Positions 1 to 9,714 of a stretch of DNA of 64,000 nucleotides are shown one piece after another. Below the pieces are notes generated by a model. That model did no database searches. It was not told the origin of the DNA and saw only the letters and a list, made by a program, of their open reading frames with translations. The position numbers were made by a program, and so were the translations under genes. Source of the stretch: Gemmatimonadota bacterium (GTDB lineage: Bacteria > Gemmatimonadota > Gemmatimonadetes > Longimicrobiales > Gaopeijiaceae); contig JABDLS010000086.1 in assembly GCA_013002885.1 (NCBI GenBank), positions 1-64,000 on the forward strand, in the 5' to 3' direction. Each line of letters begins with the position of its first letter. The first letter of the stretch is position 1.

Positions 1-1230
1 CGCTTCCTCGGCCGGGATGGAATCCGGAAGTTGGCCGGGTCGCGTCTGGACAAGCTCGACCGAGCCGCCGAGGACCACGGCTTCCGCGGCCTCTTCACCC
101 TCCGTCTGATCCCGGTGGTACCCTTCAACGCTCTCAACTTCGGTGCCGGCCTCACGTCGATCTCGTGGGGTAACTACGCACTGGCGACGGCGATTGGCAT
201 CTTCCCCGGCACCGTCGTGTATACCATGTTCGCCGACGCGCTTCTCGCCGGGTCTCAGGAAGCTTCCCGAGAGGCTCTGATCCGTGTCCTCGTTTCCGGA
301 GCTCTCCTCATCTTCCTCAGCTTTCTTCCCACCATCGCCCGCCGACTGGGGATCGACATACCAGGCTCGGAAGAGGCGGGGTCGACCTCCTCTATCTCCG
401 ACCCGTCGGCATCGGGCGGCACCGAGGGCGGTGGATCGACCGGGGCGACGGTGGCCCTGTTGTTGATGGCCCTCTCTCCAGGCGCCCTCATGGCCCAGAC
501 GCTGCCTTCACACGAGGCCTTCTCCCAGGTGCTTGCGGAGGTGGTGGAGCAGCCCCTCGTCGACTACTCGGAGCTCGTCGAACGCAGAGCCGAGCTCGAG
601 GCCTATATCCGTTCCCTCGGCGCCGTCGATCCGGCGGCACTGGAAGCAGCCGATCGGGAGACACGATTGGCGTTCTGGATCAACGCCTACAACGCCTGCA
701 TGCTCAGCCTGGTCGCCGAGCACTACCCCATCCAGGAGAGTGGCGGCTTCTTCTCGAGCATCAAGAACGCCATTGCCGGACGCCCGGACAATTCGGTTTG
801 GCAGATCGAGGACGTCTTCTCTCGGGAGCATTGCACCATCGCCGGCGACCAGCGGTCGCAGGACGAAATCGAGCACGACATCATCCGGCCCACCTTCGGG
901 GAGCCCCGGATCCACTTCGCCGTCAACTGTGCGGCGCGCTCCTGCCCCGTGCTCTGGCCCGAGGCGTACTCCGCCGAGGGTCTCGACGAGCAACTCGACC
1001 GAGCCGTCATGGTACTGGTGGACAACCCCGAGCACTTCCGGATCGAGGGCTCTACGGTCCGGTTGAACAAAGTACTGGACTGGTACAAAGACGACTTCGG
1101 CGGTCTGGACGGGCTTCGCGATTTCTTCGCCCCTTACCTCTCCCCGGAGCGCGCCGCGGTCTTTGCCGACCCCGCAACGGAGATAGGCTTCTTCGAATAC
1201 GACTGGACACTCAACGACACGGGGTCTTGA
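1..1230 (+). CDS. TVP38/TMEM64-family membrane domain fused to DUF547 domain (5' end outside window)
   Basis: Frame is open to the window edge (RFLGRDGIRKLAGSRLDKLDRAAEDHGFRGLFTLRLIPVVPFNALNFGAG is TVP38-like). The C-terminal half AFWINAYNACMLSLVAEHYPIQ...FAVNCAARSCPVL...VLDWYKDDF is DUF547-like. An internal signal-peptide-like segment joins them. Confidence 0.8.
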   Translation, partial: RFLGRDGIRKLAGSRLDKLDRAAEDHGFRGLFTLRLIPVVPFNALNFGAGLTSISWGNYALATAIGIFPGTVVYTMFADALLAGSQEASREALIRVLVSGALLIFLSFLPTIARRLGIDIPGSEEAGSTSSISDPSASGGTEGGGSTGATVALLLMALSPGALMAQTLPSHEAFSQVLAEVVEQPLVDYSELVERRAELEAYIRSLGAVDPAALEAADRETRLAFWINAYNACMLSLVAEHYPIQESGGFFSSIKNAIAGRPDNSVWQIEDVFSREHCTIAGDQRSQDEIEHDIIRPTFGEPRIHFAVNCAARSCPVLWPEAYSAEGLDEQLDRAVMVLVDNPEHFRIEGSTVRLNKVLDWYKDDFGGLDGLRDFFAPYLSPERAAVFADPATEIGFFEYDWTLNDTGS

Positions 1231-2573
1231 GCGACGGTCCGGTCCTGTCCGTCATCGTCCCGACTCTGGACGAGGCGGAGCATCTGCCTGGACTCCTCGC
1301 GGATGTCCAGGCGGTGGACGGTGAGATCATCGTCGTCGACGGGGGCTCTTCGGACGAAACGGTTGCGCTGGCGCGCAGGGCGGGAGCGAGAACCCTCCAC
1401 GCAGAGGCCGGCCGAGGGAGCCAGCTCCGAGCCGGCGCCGACGAGGCCAGCGGGCGTTGGCTCTTGTTCCTCCACGCCGACTGCCGGATGGACGACTCCG
1501 CAGTCGGGGCACTGAACGACTTCCTCGCCACCGCCGACGAGAGCGAGTACGCCCACTTCGACTTCGCCTTGAATGGCGACGCCTTCTTCCACCGGTTCAT
1601 CGAGTTCGGACAGGATCTTCGCGAACGGGGGCTCGGCCTCGTTTACGGTGACCAGGGTCTGGTCGTCTCCCGGAGCCTGTACGACGCAGTCGAAGGGTAC
1701 CCGGACTGGCCCCTCATGGAGGACGTGGGGATCCTCCGACGCCTCGAAGTTCGTGGACGACGGGTGGCCCTGCCGGCCACCCTGGTCACGAGCGATCGCC
1801 GGTACGCCGAGGAAGGTGGCACGTGGCGATGGCTGCGCAACGTTCTCCTCATGACCCTCTTCCACTTGGGTGTCTCGCCTTCCCGCCTGGGCCGGTGGTA
1901 CCGCCCCCGACGACACCGGAGGGCAGCCCCCTCGGACCGCCTCGAGGCCGACACGACCCGGGTGGTGGGGGTCTTCGCCAAAGCCCCTGTGCCGGGTCGG
2001 GTGAAGACGCGCCTCGCCGCCGACGTAGGCGATCTGGCCGCGGTGGAGATCTATCGGACCCTGGGACGAATGACCGTGGATGCCCTCCGTGGGGGCGATT
2101 ATCGACTCGTTGTCTTCGGGACCCCTGCCGATTCGGCTTCGCTCACGTCCATCGCCCACTGGCTGGGACCCGAGGACATCGAGGTGCACCCCCAGCCCGA
2201 TGGAGATCTGGGCCACCGCATGGCACGGGCAGTGGAGCACGCCCTCGACGACGCTCAGGCGGTTGTCATCGTCGGGACGGACATCCCGGGCATCGACGAG
2301 GAGACGGTTGACGAGGCCTTCAGGCTCCTTCGCGACCACGACGTCGTCGTCGGCCCCGCCACCGACGGTGGATACTACCTCGTGGGACTCACGCGGCCGC
2401 GCCCCGAGCTGTTCGCGGGCATCGAATGGAGCACGCCCAGGGTGCTGCCCCAGACCCTGGAGCGAATCGCCGCCAGGAGACTGACCGTGGCCCTCCTCAC
2501 CGCCAAGTCGGACGTGGACACCGCGGACGACCTCACAGAGTCCCTCCGAACCGGTATGCCGGGAGGGGCATAA
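1227..2573 (+). CDS. bifunctional glycosyltransferase: GT2 (TIGR04283-like) + DUF2064 (TIGR04282-like)
   Basis: TTG start overlaps the previous stop (TTGA). LSVIVPTLDEAEHLPGLLADVQ...IIVVDGGSSDET then VVGVFAKAPVPGRVKTRLAADVGD...GTDIPGID...VVGPATDGGYYLVGL. Confidence 0.85.
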   Translation: MSDGPVLSVIVPTLDEAEHLPGLLADVQAVDGEIIVVDGGSSDETVALARRAGARTLHAEAGRGSQLRAGADEASGRWLLFLHADCRMDDSAVGALNDFLATADESEYAHFDFALNGDAFFHRFIEFGQDLRERGLGLVYGDQGLVVSRSLYDAVEGYPDWPLMEDVGILRRLEVRGRRVALPATLVTSDRRYAEEGGTWRWLRNVLLMTLFHLGVSPSRLGRWYRPRRHRRAAPSDRLEADTTRVVGVFAKAPVPGRVKTRLAADVGDLAAVEIYRTLGRMTVDALRGGDYRLVVFGTPADSASLTSIAHWLGPEDIEVHPQPDGDLGHRMARAVEHALDDAQAVVIVGTDIPGIDEETVDEAFRLLRDHDVVVGPATDGGYYLVGLTRPRPELFAGIEWSTPRVLPQTLERIAARRLTVALLTAKSDVDTADDLTESLRTGMPGGA

Positions 2574-2648
2574 AAATTGCAAATCTCGTTCCGGTCGCCG
2601 AGCGTCCGCCGCGCGCGCGCCGAAACGCCTACATACTTGCCATCCGAC

Positions 2649-3131
2649 ATGCAGACCTCACAGCTTGAGAATGTACCCTCAGGCCAAACTCGGGATCGAA
2701 TGGACACTGCCAGCGCCGTCCGCACGCGCCTGCGGTTCGACAGCTTGGAACATGTTACGACCCCTGACGGTTCGGGTCGGGTTTCCGTGCGTCTCGAGTG
2801 GAGCGGTGAGTTCTTCGAGGGCACAGTGTCCTGTCTCGAAACCCAGCAGGGCGTTCTCAAGGCGGCGTCGCAAGCGACGCTGGCCGCCACCCTGTCGAGC
2901 ATGGCCGTCCTCGCGTCGGATCAGGTCCACCTCGAGGTGGTCGGCGTGAAGGCCGTTCGAGCTTTTGATGGCTGGGTCGTGGTCACGCGCATCAATGGGT
3001 CGGCCGCCTCGGACCAGTACCGACTTCTTGGCTGCGCCCCGTGCGAACGGGAAGAAGACCTGCCTGGCGCGGCGGTGAAGGCCGTGCTCAACGCCAGTAA
3101 CCGGGTCATGCAGCAGCGCGTCGCTCGCTGA
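2649..3131 (+). CDS. hypothetical protein
   Basis: ORF 2577..3131; ATG at 2649 or 2700 more likely than 2577; codon usage consistent with coding, no family recognised. Confidence 0.6.
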   Translation: MQTSQLENVPSGQTRDRMDTASAVRTRLRFDSLEHVTTPDGSGRVSVRLEWSGEFFEGTVSCLETQQGVLKAASQATLAATLSSMAVLASDQVHLEVVGVKAVRAFDGWVVVTRINGSAASDQYRLLGCAPCEREEDLPGAAVKAVLNASNRVMQQRVAR

Positions 3132-3137
3132 CGCCCG

Positions 3138-4550
3138 TCACCCGAGTCCGCGCTCGTATCTCCTCCAGATCCCCGGCCGCACTGGAATGAACAGCATGCT
3201 CAGCGGCCGGACGGCGGACACCGTCGCGAACACCGGCACGCCCTCGTAGACGCCGACCCGGACGATCTGGCGGCAGTCCACGGGAAACGTGTCTTCCGCC
3301 TGCCCGTATTCCCTGCCCTCGAATACGATGGCTGTGCCGTCGCGATACCAGAAGGCGTCCCCCGCGTAGCTGCCCGCGAACGCCATCACCGGTCGTAGGT
3401 CTTCCAGGGAGATACCAGCCTCGCCGACAAGGGTATCGCCTGCCGCGGTCATTCGGATGGGAACGTCCTGCCCGGTAGACAAACAGAGGGTCGAGGCTTC
3501 TCCATCGGCGCTGACGGGCTCATCGAGCCGGCCCACAACCACAGTGTCGGGGGGCGGGGGCGGAATATAGATCGTGTCCGGCTCCACCCGCCGCATGGCT
3601 CGAGGACGGCAGCGAAAGCCAGGCTCCCGGGGACAGATGGCCGCTGATACCAAGAAGCCGAACTTGGGCTTCTGGTATTCCGAGAAGTGCCCCGACGCCG
3701 GCCACGCGTGGTTGGTGGCCAGGTAGTGGGCGCCGATACGGATGCCGTCCCAGTCCATCTGCGCACCGAGGTTCACGTCGAAGCCGTTGTGCTCCACCAT
3801 CAACGTCAGCCGGGAGACAGGACCCAGCCCCAGGTGGAGGGCGCTCCCGGCGAACCATCCGTTCGTGTGATCGGGGGCATAGAAGTCCAGGTCGCCGCCC
3901 GACCGAAACATCCCGCCCCCGTACCCGAGGGTGAAGGAAAGGTCGTTCTCGGGGAGGGGGCCACCGTCGAAGCCTCGGAGGTATGCGGAAGCCACCGCGT
4001 ACAAACTGAGCTCGGATCCCAGGCCTCGCGCGCTGCCGCTGTAGTCGTCCCTCAGACGCTCGTCGGGGAAACCGAGCCGGCCCGGCGCGTACGATTCGCC
4101 GTCGCCGAACGAGGGGCTCGTGAGCCATCGGCCTCCCAGGGCCAGACCGAGACCCTCGTCCACAGGCTCCCAGAGCCGGATCCGCCCGAATAGACCCCAC
4201 ACGTCCCCTCCCGAGGCTTCATCGCCGAGGGACTGGATCGATACGCCGGTCTCGAAGCGGTCGAGGAGACCCATGGCGAACGCCGCGTCGGTGAACCACT
4301 CGCTTCGGGCCCGCCCGAACCCCGTCACCGCCCCGGACTCCCCGACGTCCACGCGCTGGCCGATGGACGAATAGAAACCCGAGAGCGTGCCCGTCACATG
4401 GAGGTGAGGCAGGACACTGGATACCGGGATATCCATGAGCCCCGAGCCATACCGTAGCGTACTCGGCATCGTTGGGGTCTGAGCCCGAGCGTCCGATAGA
4501 CCGGCCCCCATCAGGACCGAGGCCGCAACGAGCAGCGGGATCGCTCTCAC
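3138..4550 (-). CDS. hypothetical secreted/outer-membrane-like protein
   Basis: ORF 3138..4583; GTG at 4550 gives signal peptide VRAIPLLVAASVLMGAGLSDARAQ; alternating hydrophobic/aromatic strands. Confidence 0.65.
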   Translation of the reverse strand: MRAIPLLVAASVLMGAGLSDARAQTPTMPSTLRYGSGLMDIPVSSVLPHLHVTGTLSGFYSSIGQRVDVGESGAVTGFGRARSEWFTDAAFAMGLLDRFETGVSIQSLGDEASGGDVWGLFGRIRLWEPVDEGLGLALGGRWLTSPSFGDGESYAPGRLGFPDERLRDDYSGSARGLGSELSLYAVASAYLRGFDGGPLPENDLSFTLGYGGGMFRSGGDLDFYAPDHTNGWFAGSALHLGLGPVSRLTLMVEHNGFDVNLGAQMDWDGIRIGAHYLATNHAWPASGHFSEYQKPKFGFLVSAAICPREPGFRCRPRAMRRVEPDTIYIPPPPPDTVVVGRLDEPVSADGEASTLCLSTGQDVPIRMTAAGDTLVGEAGISLEDLRPVMAFAGSYAGDAFWYRDGTAIVFEGREYGQAEDTFPVDCRQIVRVGVYEGVPVFATVSAVRPLSMLFIPVRPGIWRRYERGLG

Positions 4551-4626
4551 GGAGACTCCCCCGCGACAGCAGGGCGAGGGCATGCCCTCGAGCCTCCGTT
4601 CAGACGAGCGACGAGGGTCGGCGCCG

Positions 4627-4923
4627 TCATTCGCCCTGCTGTGTAAGGCGGTCCTCGACGTCCCGGAGGCGTCGGGCGATGGAAAACGCCCACCCCCCTA
4701 TGAGTGCGATCGCGATGGCATATGCGGCGAACACGTGCCAGTACGGCCGTAGGCTCGGCGTTGCCGGCACCTGGGGCAGATTCCCCATCTCCTGGGCGCC
4801 TGCGCCGGCGAGTGCTGCCGAGGCGCACACGAAGAGGGCCGAGAGGGCGACTCCACAGCCGACGATCCGCAGAGGGGTGAGGGGACGGAACAGGAGAGAG
4901 CGGACGAAATGGAGGAAAACCAT
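4627..4923 (-). CDS. ccmD: CcmD-like small membrane protein
   Basis: 98 aa, single TM near C-terminus (WHVFAAYAIAIALIGGWAFSIARRLRDVEDRL), directly after ccmC. Confidence 0.7.
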   Translation of the reverse strand: MVFLHFVRSLLFRPLTPLRIVGCGVALSALFVCASAALAGAGAQEMGNLPQVPATPSLRPYWHVFAAYAIAIALIGGWAFSIARRLRDVEDRLTQQGE

Positions 4924-4935
4924 GGCGTACGAGGG

Positions 4936-5643
4936 TCAGGCGGTCGACTGGCGGGCGCGGAGATCGGCCTCCGCACGAAGCCCTTCGAGCGCATAGCGAA
5001 AAAGAAAGAGTCCGAAGAAGATCACAGTGAAGACCGCGAGCCCCGTCATGAGGGTCGTGAGCATGTCACCGGGCAACGTCGGGCCCTCGGGCTTTACTAC
5101 TACCGGCTGGGGGTGGAGGGAGCGGAACCACAACACGCTCAGGTGGATGAAGGGGATGTCCAGAGCGCCGACGATGGCGACGACGGCTGCGAAGCGCTTC
5201 CCCTTCTCCGGGTCCTCGGTAGAGTGGCGGACCATGAAGTAGCCGAGGTAGATGAACCAGAGGAGGAGCGTCAGAGTGAGGCGCGGCTCCCACGTCCAGT
5301 ATGTCCCCCATGCGATCTTCCCCCAGAGAGGACCGGTGGTGAGCATAATGGTCGCGAATACGAGCCCACCCTCTGCGGCGCACGCGGCAGCACGGTCCAG
5401 ACGATCGTCACGTAGCCACAGGTAGACCGCGCTGCAGAGTGCCGAGATACCGAAAGCCAGAAACGCCGTCCAAGCGGCGGGTACGTGCACGTAGAAGATC
5501 CGCTGGACGATGCCCTGGCGGATTTCCGTGGACACCCAGAAAAAAGACAGCCAGAAGAGCAGCAAGAGCCCTGCGAGCCCGATCAAGGTCAGCACCATGC
5601 CGCCTCTTCGGAGTCCGGCGACGGAAACGTTGTCCGTCTTCAT
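4936..5643 (-). CDS. ccmC: heme exporter protein CcmC
   Basis: WGTYWTWEPRLTLTLLLWFIYLGYFMVRHS; FYVHVPAAW; multi-TM. Confidence 0.9.
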   Translation of the reverse strand: MKTDNVSVAGLRRGGMVLTLIGLAGLLLLFWLSFFWVSTEIRQGIVQRIFYVHVPAAWTAFLAFGISALCSAVYLWLRDDRLDRAAACAAEGGLVFATIMLTTGPLWGKIAWGTYWTWEPRLTLTLLLWFIYLGYFMVRHSTEDPEKGKRFAAVVAIVGALDIPFIHLSVLWFRSLHPQPVVVKPEGPTLPGDMLTTLMTGLAVFTVIFFGLFLFRYALEGLRAEADLRARQSTA

Positions 5644-6324
5644 TCAATCCTCCACGACGAATCGGAAAAGGACCGCACCGGCGGCAACAGCCGCCAAGGC
5701 GAAAGCCCCCAGCATTCGGATGTTTCCTTCGACTTCGGCAAGCGGCCGCCCGGCAATGAGGCGATCCGTGGTACCGACACCGTATACGACCATGGGCACG
5801 AGTAGGGGAAAGACCAAGACCGGAAGAAGGGTCTCCCCCATGCTCGTTCCCGACGCGATGGCCGCAAACAGCGTCCCGAGGGCCACGAAACCCAACGATC
5901 CCAGTCCGAGGACGAGGATGATCCAGCCCAGGTTGGCGCCCACGCTCACTCCGAAGAAGAGGGCGAAGACAGCGAGGACAAGCAGCGAGACAGCGAAGAG
6001 CAGGACGAAGTTGGCCCCGGTCTTGGCCAGGAAGACGGCGTCCTTGGGCGCGGGAGACGTGAGCACCCCTTGAAAAGCCCCGTCTTCCGCCTCGAGATAG
6101 AAGGTGCGCCCAACACCCAGCAGCCCCCCGAAGACCAACGTCATCCAGACGAGACCGGCAGCGACGTCCTGGGTCCGGACCGACGCGGTATCGATGGAGA
6201 AGCTGAACAGGACGCCGGCGAGGACGGCGAAGGCACCCATGGAGGTGAGCCGTTCCCGGGATCGTAGTTCCAGAACGAGGTCCTTCCACATGATGGCCCC
6301 CACCTGAGCCATGTAGCGGCTCAT
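5644..6324 (-). CDS. ccmB: heme exporter protein CcmB
   Basis: MWKDLVLELRSRERLTSMGAFAVL...; position between ccmA and ccmC. Confidence 0.9.
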   Translation of the reverse strand: MSRYMAQVGAIMWKDLVLELRSRERLTSMGAFAVLAGVLFSFSIDTASVRTQDVAAGLVWMTLVFGGLLGVGRTFYLEAEDGAFQGVLTSPAPKDAVFLAKTGANFVLLFAVSLLVLAVFALFFGVSVGANLGWIILVLGLGSLGFVALGTLFAAIASGTSMGETLLPVLVFPLLVPMVVYGVGTTDRLIAGRPLAEVEGNIRMLGAFALAAVAAGAVLFRFVVED

Positions 6325-7079
6325 TTCGTTGCCACCCCCGCCGGAGCGCGAGCGCCACCCTCGGACTCCACGACTTCGTGGTAGAGGGCCTCGAAGCCCG
6401 ATGCCGCGATGTCATCGCCCGTCCCCTCCCAGGCGAATCGGCCCCGTACCTGGATGGCCACCCGAGTCGCGAGTTCAAGGCCCTGCGACAGGTTGTGGGT
6501 CACCATCACCACGGTTCTGCGCCACTCCCGCAACTCCTGGAGCACGCCGCGTAGCACGGTGGCAGCGGACGGATCCAGACCGGTGTAGGGTTCGTCGAGA
6601 AGAACGACGTCGGGATCGTGCAGCAAGGCGCGGGCCAAGGCCAGCCGTTGTCGCATGCCGTGGGAGAGCTGACGAACCTGGAAACGCGCCCGATTCTCGA
6701 GACCTACCCGCGCCAACCGTGCCGGGACCCGCCGGTCCAGATCGGAGAGCCCGAAGAGGCGTCCGTAGAAGCGGAGGTTCTCCTCGGCGGTGAGGCGTCC
6801 GTAGAGGAATCCCCGATGGGACAAGATGCCCACCCGGTGTCGCCACTCCACATCGCCATAAGAAAGGGCCTGACCCTGTATGAGGACCTGACCTCGGCTC
6901 GGCCGCATGGCACCGCCCAGCATCCCGAGAAGCGACGTCTTTCCCGCCCCGTTGGGCCCGAAGATCGTGAGGAAGTCGCTCTCCTCGAGGGCGAGATCGA
7001 CTGCTCGGACCGCAACCACCGGCCCGTACTCCCTGGCCAAGCCTCGGGCTTCGAGGACCGGCCCGCCGGGCGACGTCAC
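6321..7079 (-). CDS. ccmA: heme exporter ATP-binding protein CcmA
   Basis: GPNGAGKTSLLGML, LSHGMRQRLALARALLHDPDVVLLDEP; GTG start overlaps previous stop. Confidence 0.88.
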   Translation of the reverse strand: MTSPGGPVLEARGLAREYGPVVAVRAVDLALEESDFLTIFGPNGAGKTSLLGMLGGAMRPSRGQVLIQGQALSYGDVEWRHRVGILSHRGFLYGRLTAEENLRFYGRLFGLSDLDRRVPARLARVGLENRARFQVRQLSHGMRQRLALARALLHDPDVVLLDEPYTGLDPSAATVLRGVLQELREWRRTVVMVTHNLSQGLELATRVAIQVRGRFAWEGTGDDIAASGFEALYHEVVESEGGARAPAGVATK

Positions 7080-7606
7080 GCGGTGACCGTGTCGGCCAGC
7101 GCGTGTCCGCACGCCGAACAGAAGCGGCTGCCTTCCTCGTTGGAGTAGGCGCACGACGGACACACCCCACTACCCCGCAAGGCTCCACGCATCCGGGCGA
7201 TCTCGGCCTCCAGGGCTTCCTCGGCGCCTGCCCCGCCGGGAGGGGTATCGCTCGCGGCGCCGGCAACTCCGTCGTCGTCCGCCCCTCCCGTAGTGGCCAC
7301 CATCTGTCGCGCACCCGCCGGAACCCGCCGCCCGGCCTTCGCAGCTTCGTCGGCCTCGAGCGCGGCCAGTGCCTCGGCGGTGAGCTCGGCCTTGAGAGAG
7401 CGATAGTCGTCCTCGTCGAGTTTTCCCGACAAGAAGTCGTACTCCACGTCGCGAAGAGCGAGCAGCGCCACTCGCTTCCTGGCCTCGGTCTCGGTCAACT
7501 CGTCGTCCTCGCGCTCCAAGGAAGCGTGGAGGCCCCTGACCACCGGCTGGAGGATGAAGAGGACCACCGCGGCCGCGACCAGGGCGACGCCGAGGTAGAG
7601 GGTCAT
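7076..7606 (-). CDS. CcmI-like N-terminus with C-terminal zinc ribbon
   Basis: MTLYLGVALVAAAVVLFIL...RDVEYDFLSGKLDEDDYRSLKAEL (CcmI/CycH-like); CPSCAYSNEEGSRFCSACG. Confidence 0.75.
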   Translation of the reverse strand: MTLYLGVALVAAAVVLFILQPVVRGLHASLEREDDELTETEARKRVALLALRDVEYDFLSGKLDEDDYRSLKAELTAEALAALEADEAAKAGRRVPAGARQMVATTGGADDDGVAGAASDTPPGGAGAEEALEAEIARMRGALRGSGVCPSCAYSNEEGSRFCSACGHALADTVTA

Positions 7607-7619
7607 GGCCGACGAACCG

Positions 7620-9674
7620 TCAGCCGGCCCCGGCCGTAGCGGGCTCCGACTTCGGCGCCTCGGTCGCGACGCGGGTTCGGTCGACGCTGGGCCACAGGGC
7701 GATGATGGTCCCGATTGCCAACATGAGGCACCCCAGCCAGATCCAGCCCACGAGGGGTTTGATGAGGACCTGGAGGTCGATCCCCTGAGCGTCGGGATCC
7801 GCCCGGACGGCACCAGCGGGATCGTTCAGCGCCGAGAGGATGAGGTAGAGATCCTCCTGGACGATGGATCGAATCCCCACCTCGGTCATCGGTTGGGTGT
7901 TCCGGTTCGTGTACTGGCGCTTCTCGGTGGTGAGAATGCCCTTTGGATCGCCATCCTGGGCAACGGACACGGTGGCGATGGCCTGCCAGAGGAGGTTGCG
8001 CTGACCTCGATTGAGGGTCATAGAGAGGCCCTCATAGGTGAGCTGATAGGTGTGACCGAAAGGCGACGCGACCTCCACCACGTCACCCGGCTGCACGTTG
8101 AAGCGGCTGTCCGTGTTGTACGCGGCCCCGGCGAAGGCGATGCACATCATCACGAAGCCGATGTGGACCATGTAACCACCCCACCGTCTCCGGTTTCTCG
8201 TGATGAGGTGGAAGAAGGCCAGGACGTGCCCTTCACCCTCGATACGCGCCCTGGCCTTGGTCCCCTTCCAGAACTCGGTGAAGATCACCGTGAGCACGAA
8301 CGCCGAAATGCTCCACGTGACCAGGGCGAGCTCGTGGCGAGCGCCGAGGATCCAGAGGGCCACGCCGGTGAAAAGGCCCACTGCCACCGGAGTCGCGAAG
8401 TTCTTCTGGAGGTTCCGCTTCGTCGCCCGCCGCCAGGCGATGACCGGACCGATGCCCACCAGAGCCAGAAGGACCAATCCGATGGGGAAGTTCACCTTCT
8501 CGAAGAAAGGTGGGCCCACACTGATCTGCTGGCCGGTGATTCCTTCGGAGATGAGGGGGAACATCGTGCCCCACATCACCGAGAAGGCAGCGCCGAGGAG
8601 CAGAAGGTTGTTGAAGAGGAACGCCGACTCCCGCGACAGGAACGACTCGATCTGGTTTTCGGTCCTGAGCTGAGGCAGTCGGTAGAGAATCAGAACGACA
8701 CACGCGGCCAGCGTCGCACCCATGAACGACAGGAAGATGTAGGCGATCTTCAGTTCCTGGGCGAACGAGTGTACCGACTCGATGAGCCCGGATCGGGTCA
8801 GGAAAGTGGCGAAGATCGTCAAAAGGAACGTCATCAGAACCAGCGACATGTTCCACACCTTCAGCATGCCACGGTTTTCCTGGATCTGGATGGAGTGGAG
8901 GAACGCCGTCGCCGTCAGCCAAGGCAGCAGCGAGGCGTTTTCCACAGGATCCCAGAACCAGTAACCGCCCCACCCCAACTCCTCGTAGGCCCAACGCATG
9001 CCGAAGACGATGCCCACGGACAGGAAGAGCCAACTGGTGAGGATCCACCGACGGGTGAGCTGAATCCATCGGGCGTCCAGACGGCCGTTGAGCAGCGCCG
9101 CCACGGCGAAAGCGAAGGGAATGGTGAACGACGTGAAGCCCAGATAAAGCGTGGGCGGATGGATGGTCATCCAGTAGTTCTGGAGCTGGGGGTTCAGCCC
9201 CTGCCCGTCCGCTGGCACGAAGTCGAGGCGCTCGAACGGATTCACGTCGGCGAAGAGGAGCACCACGATGAAGAAGAGCAGAATCGTCTGGAGCACGCCG
9301 GCCACGTACGGCATGAACTCCCGATTCTTGTTCCGGTTGGTAAATACGCAGATGCTCGAGAAGAGACCGAGGAGCAGCGCCCAGAAGAGGAGTGAGCCCC
9401 GCTGTCCTGCCCAGAGTCCGGTGACCTTGTAGAAGAGCTCCAGGTTCCGGTTGGAGTAGCTGGCGATGTACCAGTACTCGAACTTGTCTCCCAGGAAAGC
9501 CGCCCCGACGCCCAGGGAAGCGAGAATGAGCAGGCCGAAGACGGCGTAGATGCTCCGCTCGGCGCTGAGGACGAGATCGCCCCGCTGTGTACGCCCCCCG
9601 GCGTAGCCCAGAATCACACCCCAGGCGGCTACCGGGAGGGAGATCCAGAGAGCGAACTCCCCGAGCAGGGTCAC
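7620..9674 (-). CDS. ccmF: heme lyase CcmF/NrfE family
   Basis: WGGYWFWDPVENASLLPWLTATAFLHS (WWD domain); 684 aa multi-TM. Confidence 0.95.
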   Translation of the reverse strand: MTLLGEFALWISLPVAAWGVILGYAGGRTQRGDLVLSAERSIYAVFGLLILASLGVGAAFLGDKFEYWYIASYSNRNLELFYKVTGLWAGQRGSLLFWALLLGLFSSICVFTNRNKNREFMPYVAGVLQTILLFFIVVLLFADVNPFERLDFVPADGQGLNPQLQNYWMTIHPPTLYLGFTSFTIPFAFAVAALLNGRLDARWIQLTRRWILTSWLFLSVGIVFGMRWAYEELGWGGYWFWDPVENASLLPWLTATAFLHSIQIQENRGMLKVWNMSLVLMTFLLTIFATFLTRSGLIESVHSFAQELKIAYIFLSFMGATLAACVVLILYRLPQLRTENQIESFLSRESAFLFNNLLLLGAAFSVMWGTMFPLISEGITGQQISVGPPFFEKVNFPIGLVLLALVGIGPVIAWRRATKRNLQKNFATPVAVGLFTGVALWILGARHELALVTWSISAFVLTVIFTEFWKGTKARARIEGEGHVLAFFHLITRNRRRWGGYMVHIGFVMMCIAFAGAAYNTDSRFNVQPGDVVEVASPFGHTYQLTYEGLSMTLNRGQRNLLWQAIATVSVAQDGDPKGILTTEKRQYTNRNTQPMTEVGIRSIVQEDLYLILSALNDPAGAVRADPDAQGIDLQVLIKPLVGWIWLGCLMLAIGTIIALWPSVDRTRVATEAPKSEPATAGAG

Positions 9675-9714
9675 GCCGCGCTACCCCGTGAAGGAGGCCC
9701 GCAGACCTGGCCGA

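Noticed and set aside
7605-9395. 596-aa plus-strand ORF antisense to ccmF
   Set aside because: CcmF motifs on the minus strand are unambiguous; the antisense product is His/Glu/Arg-rich and resembles no protein.
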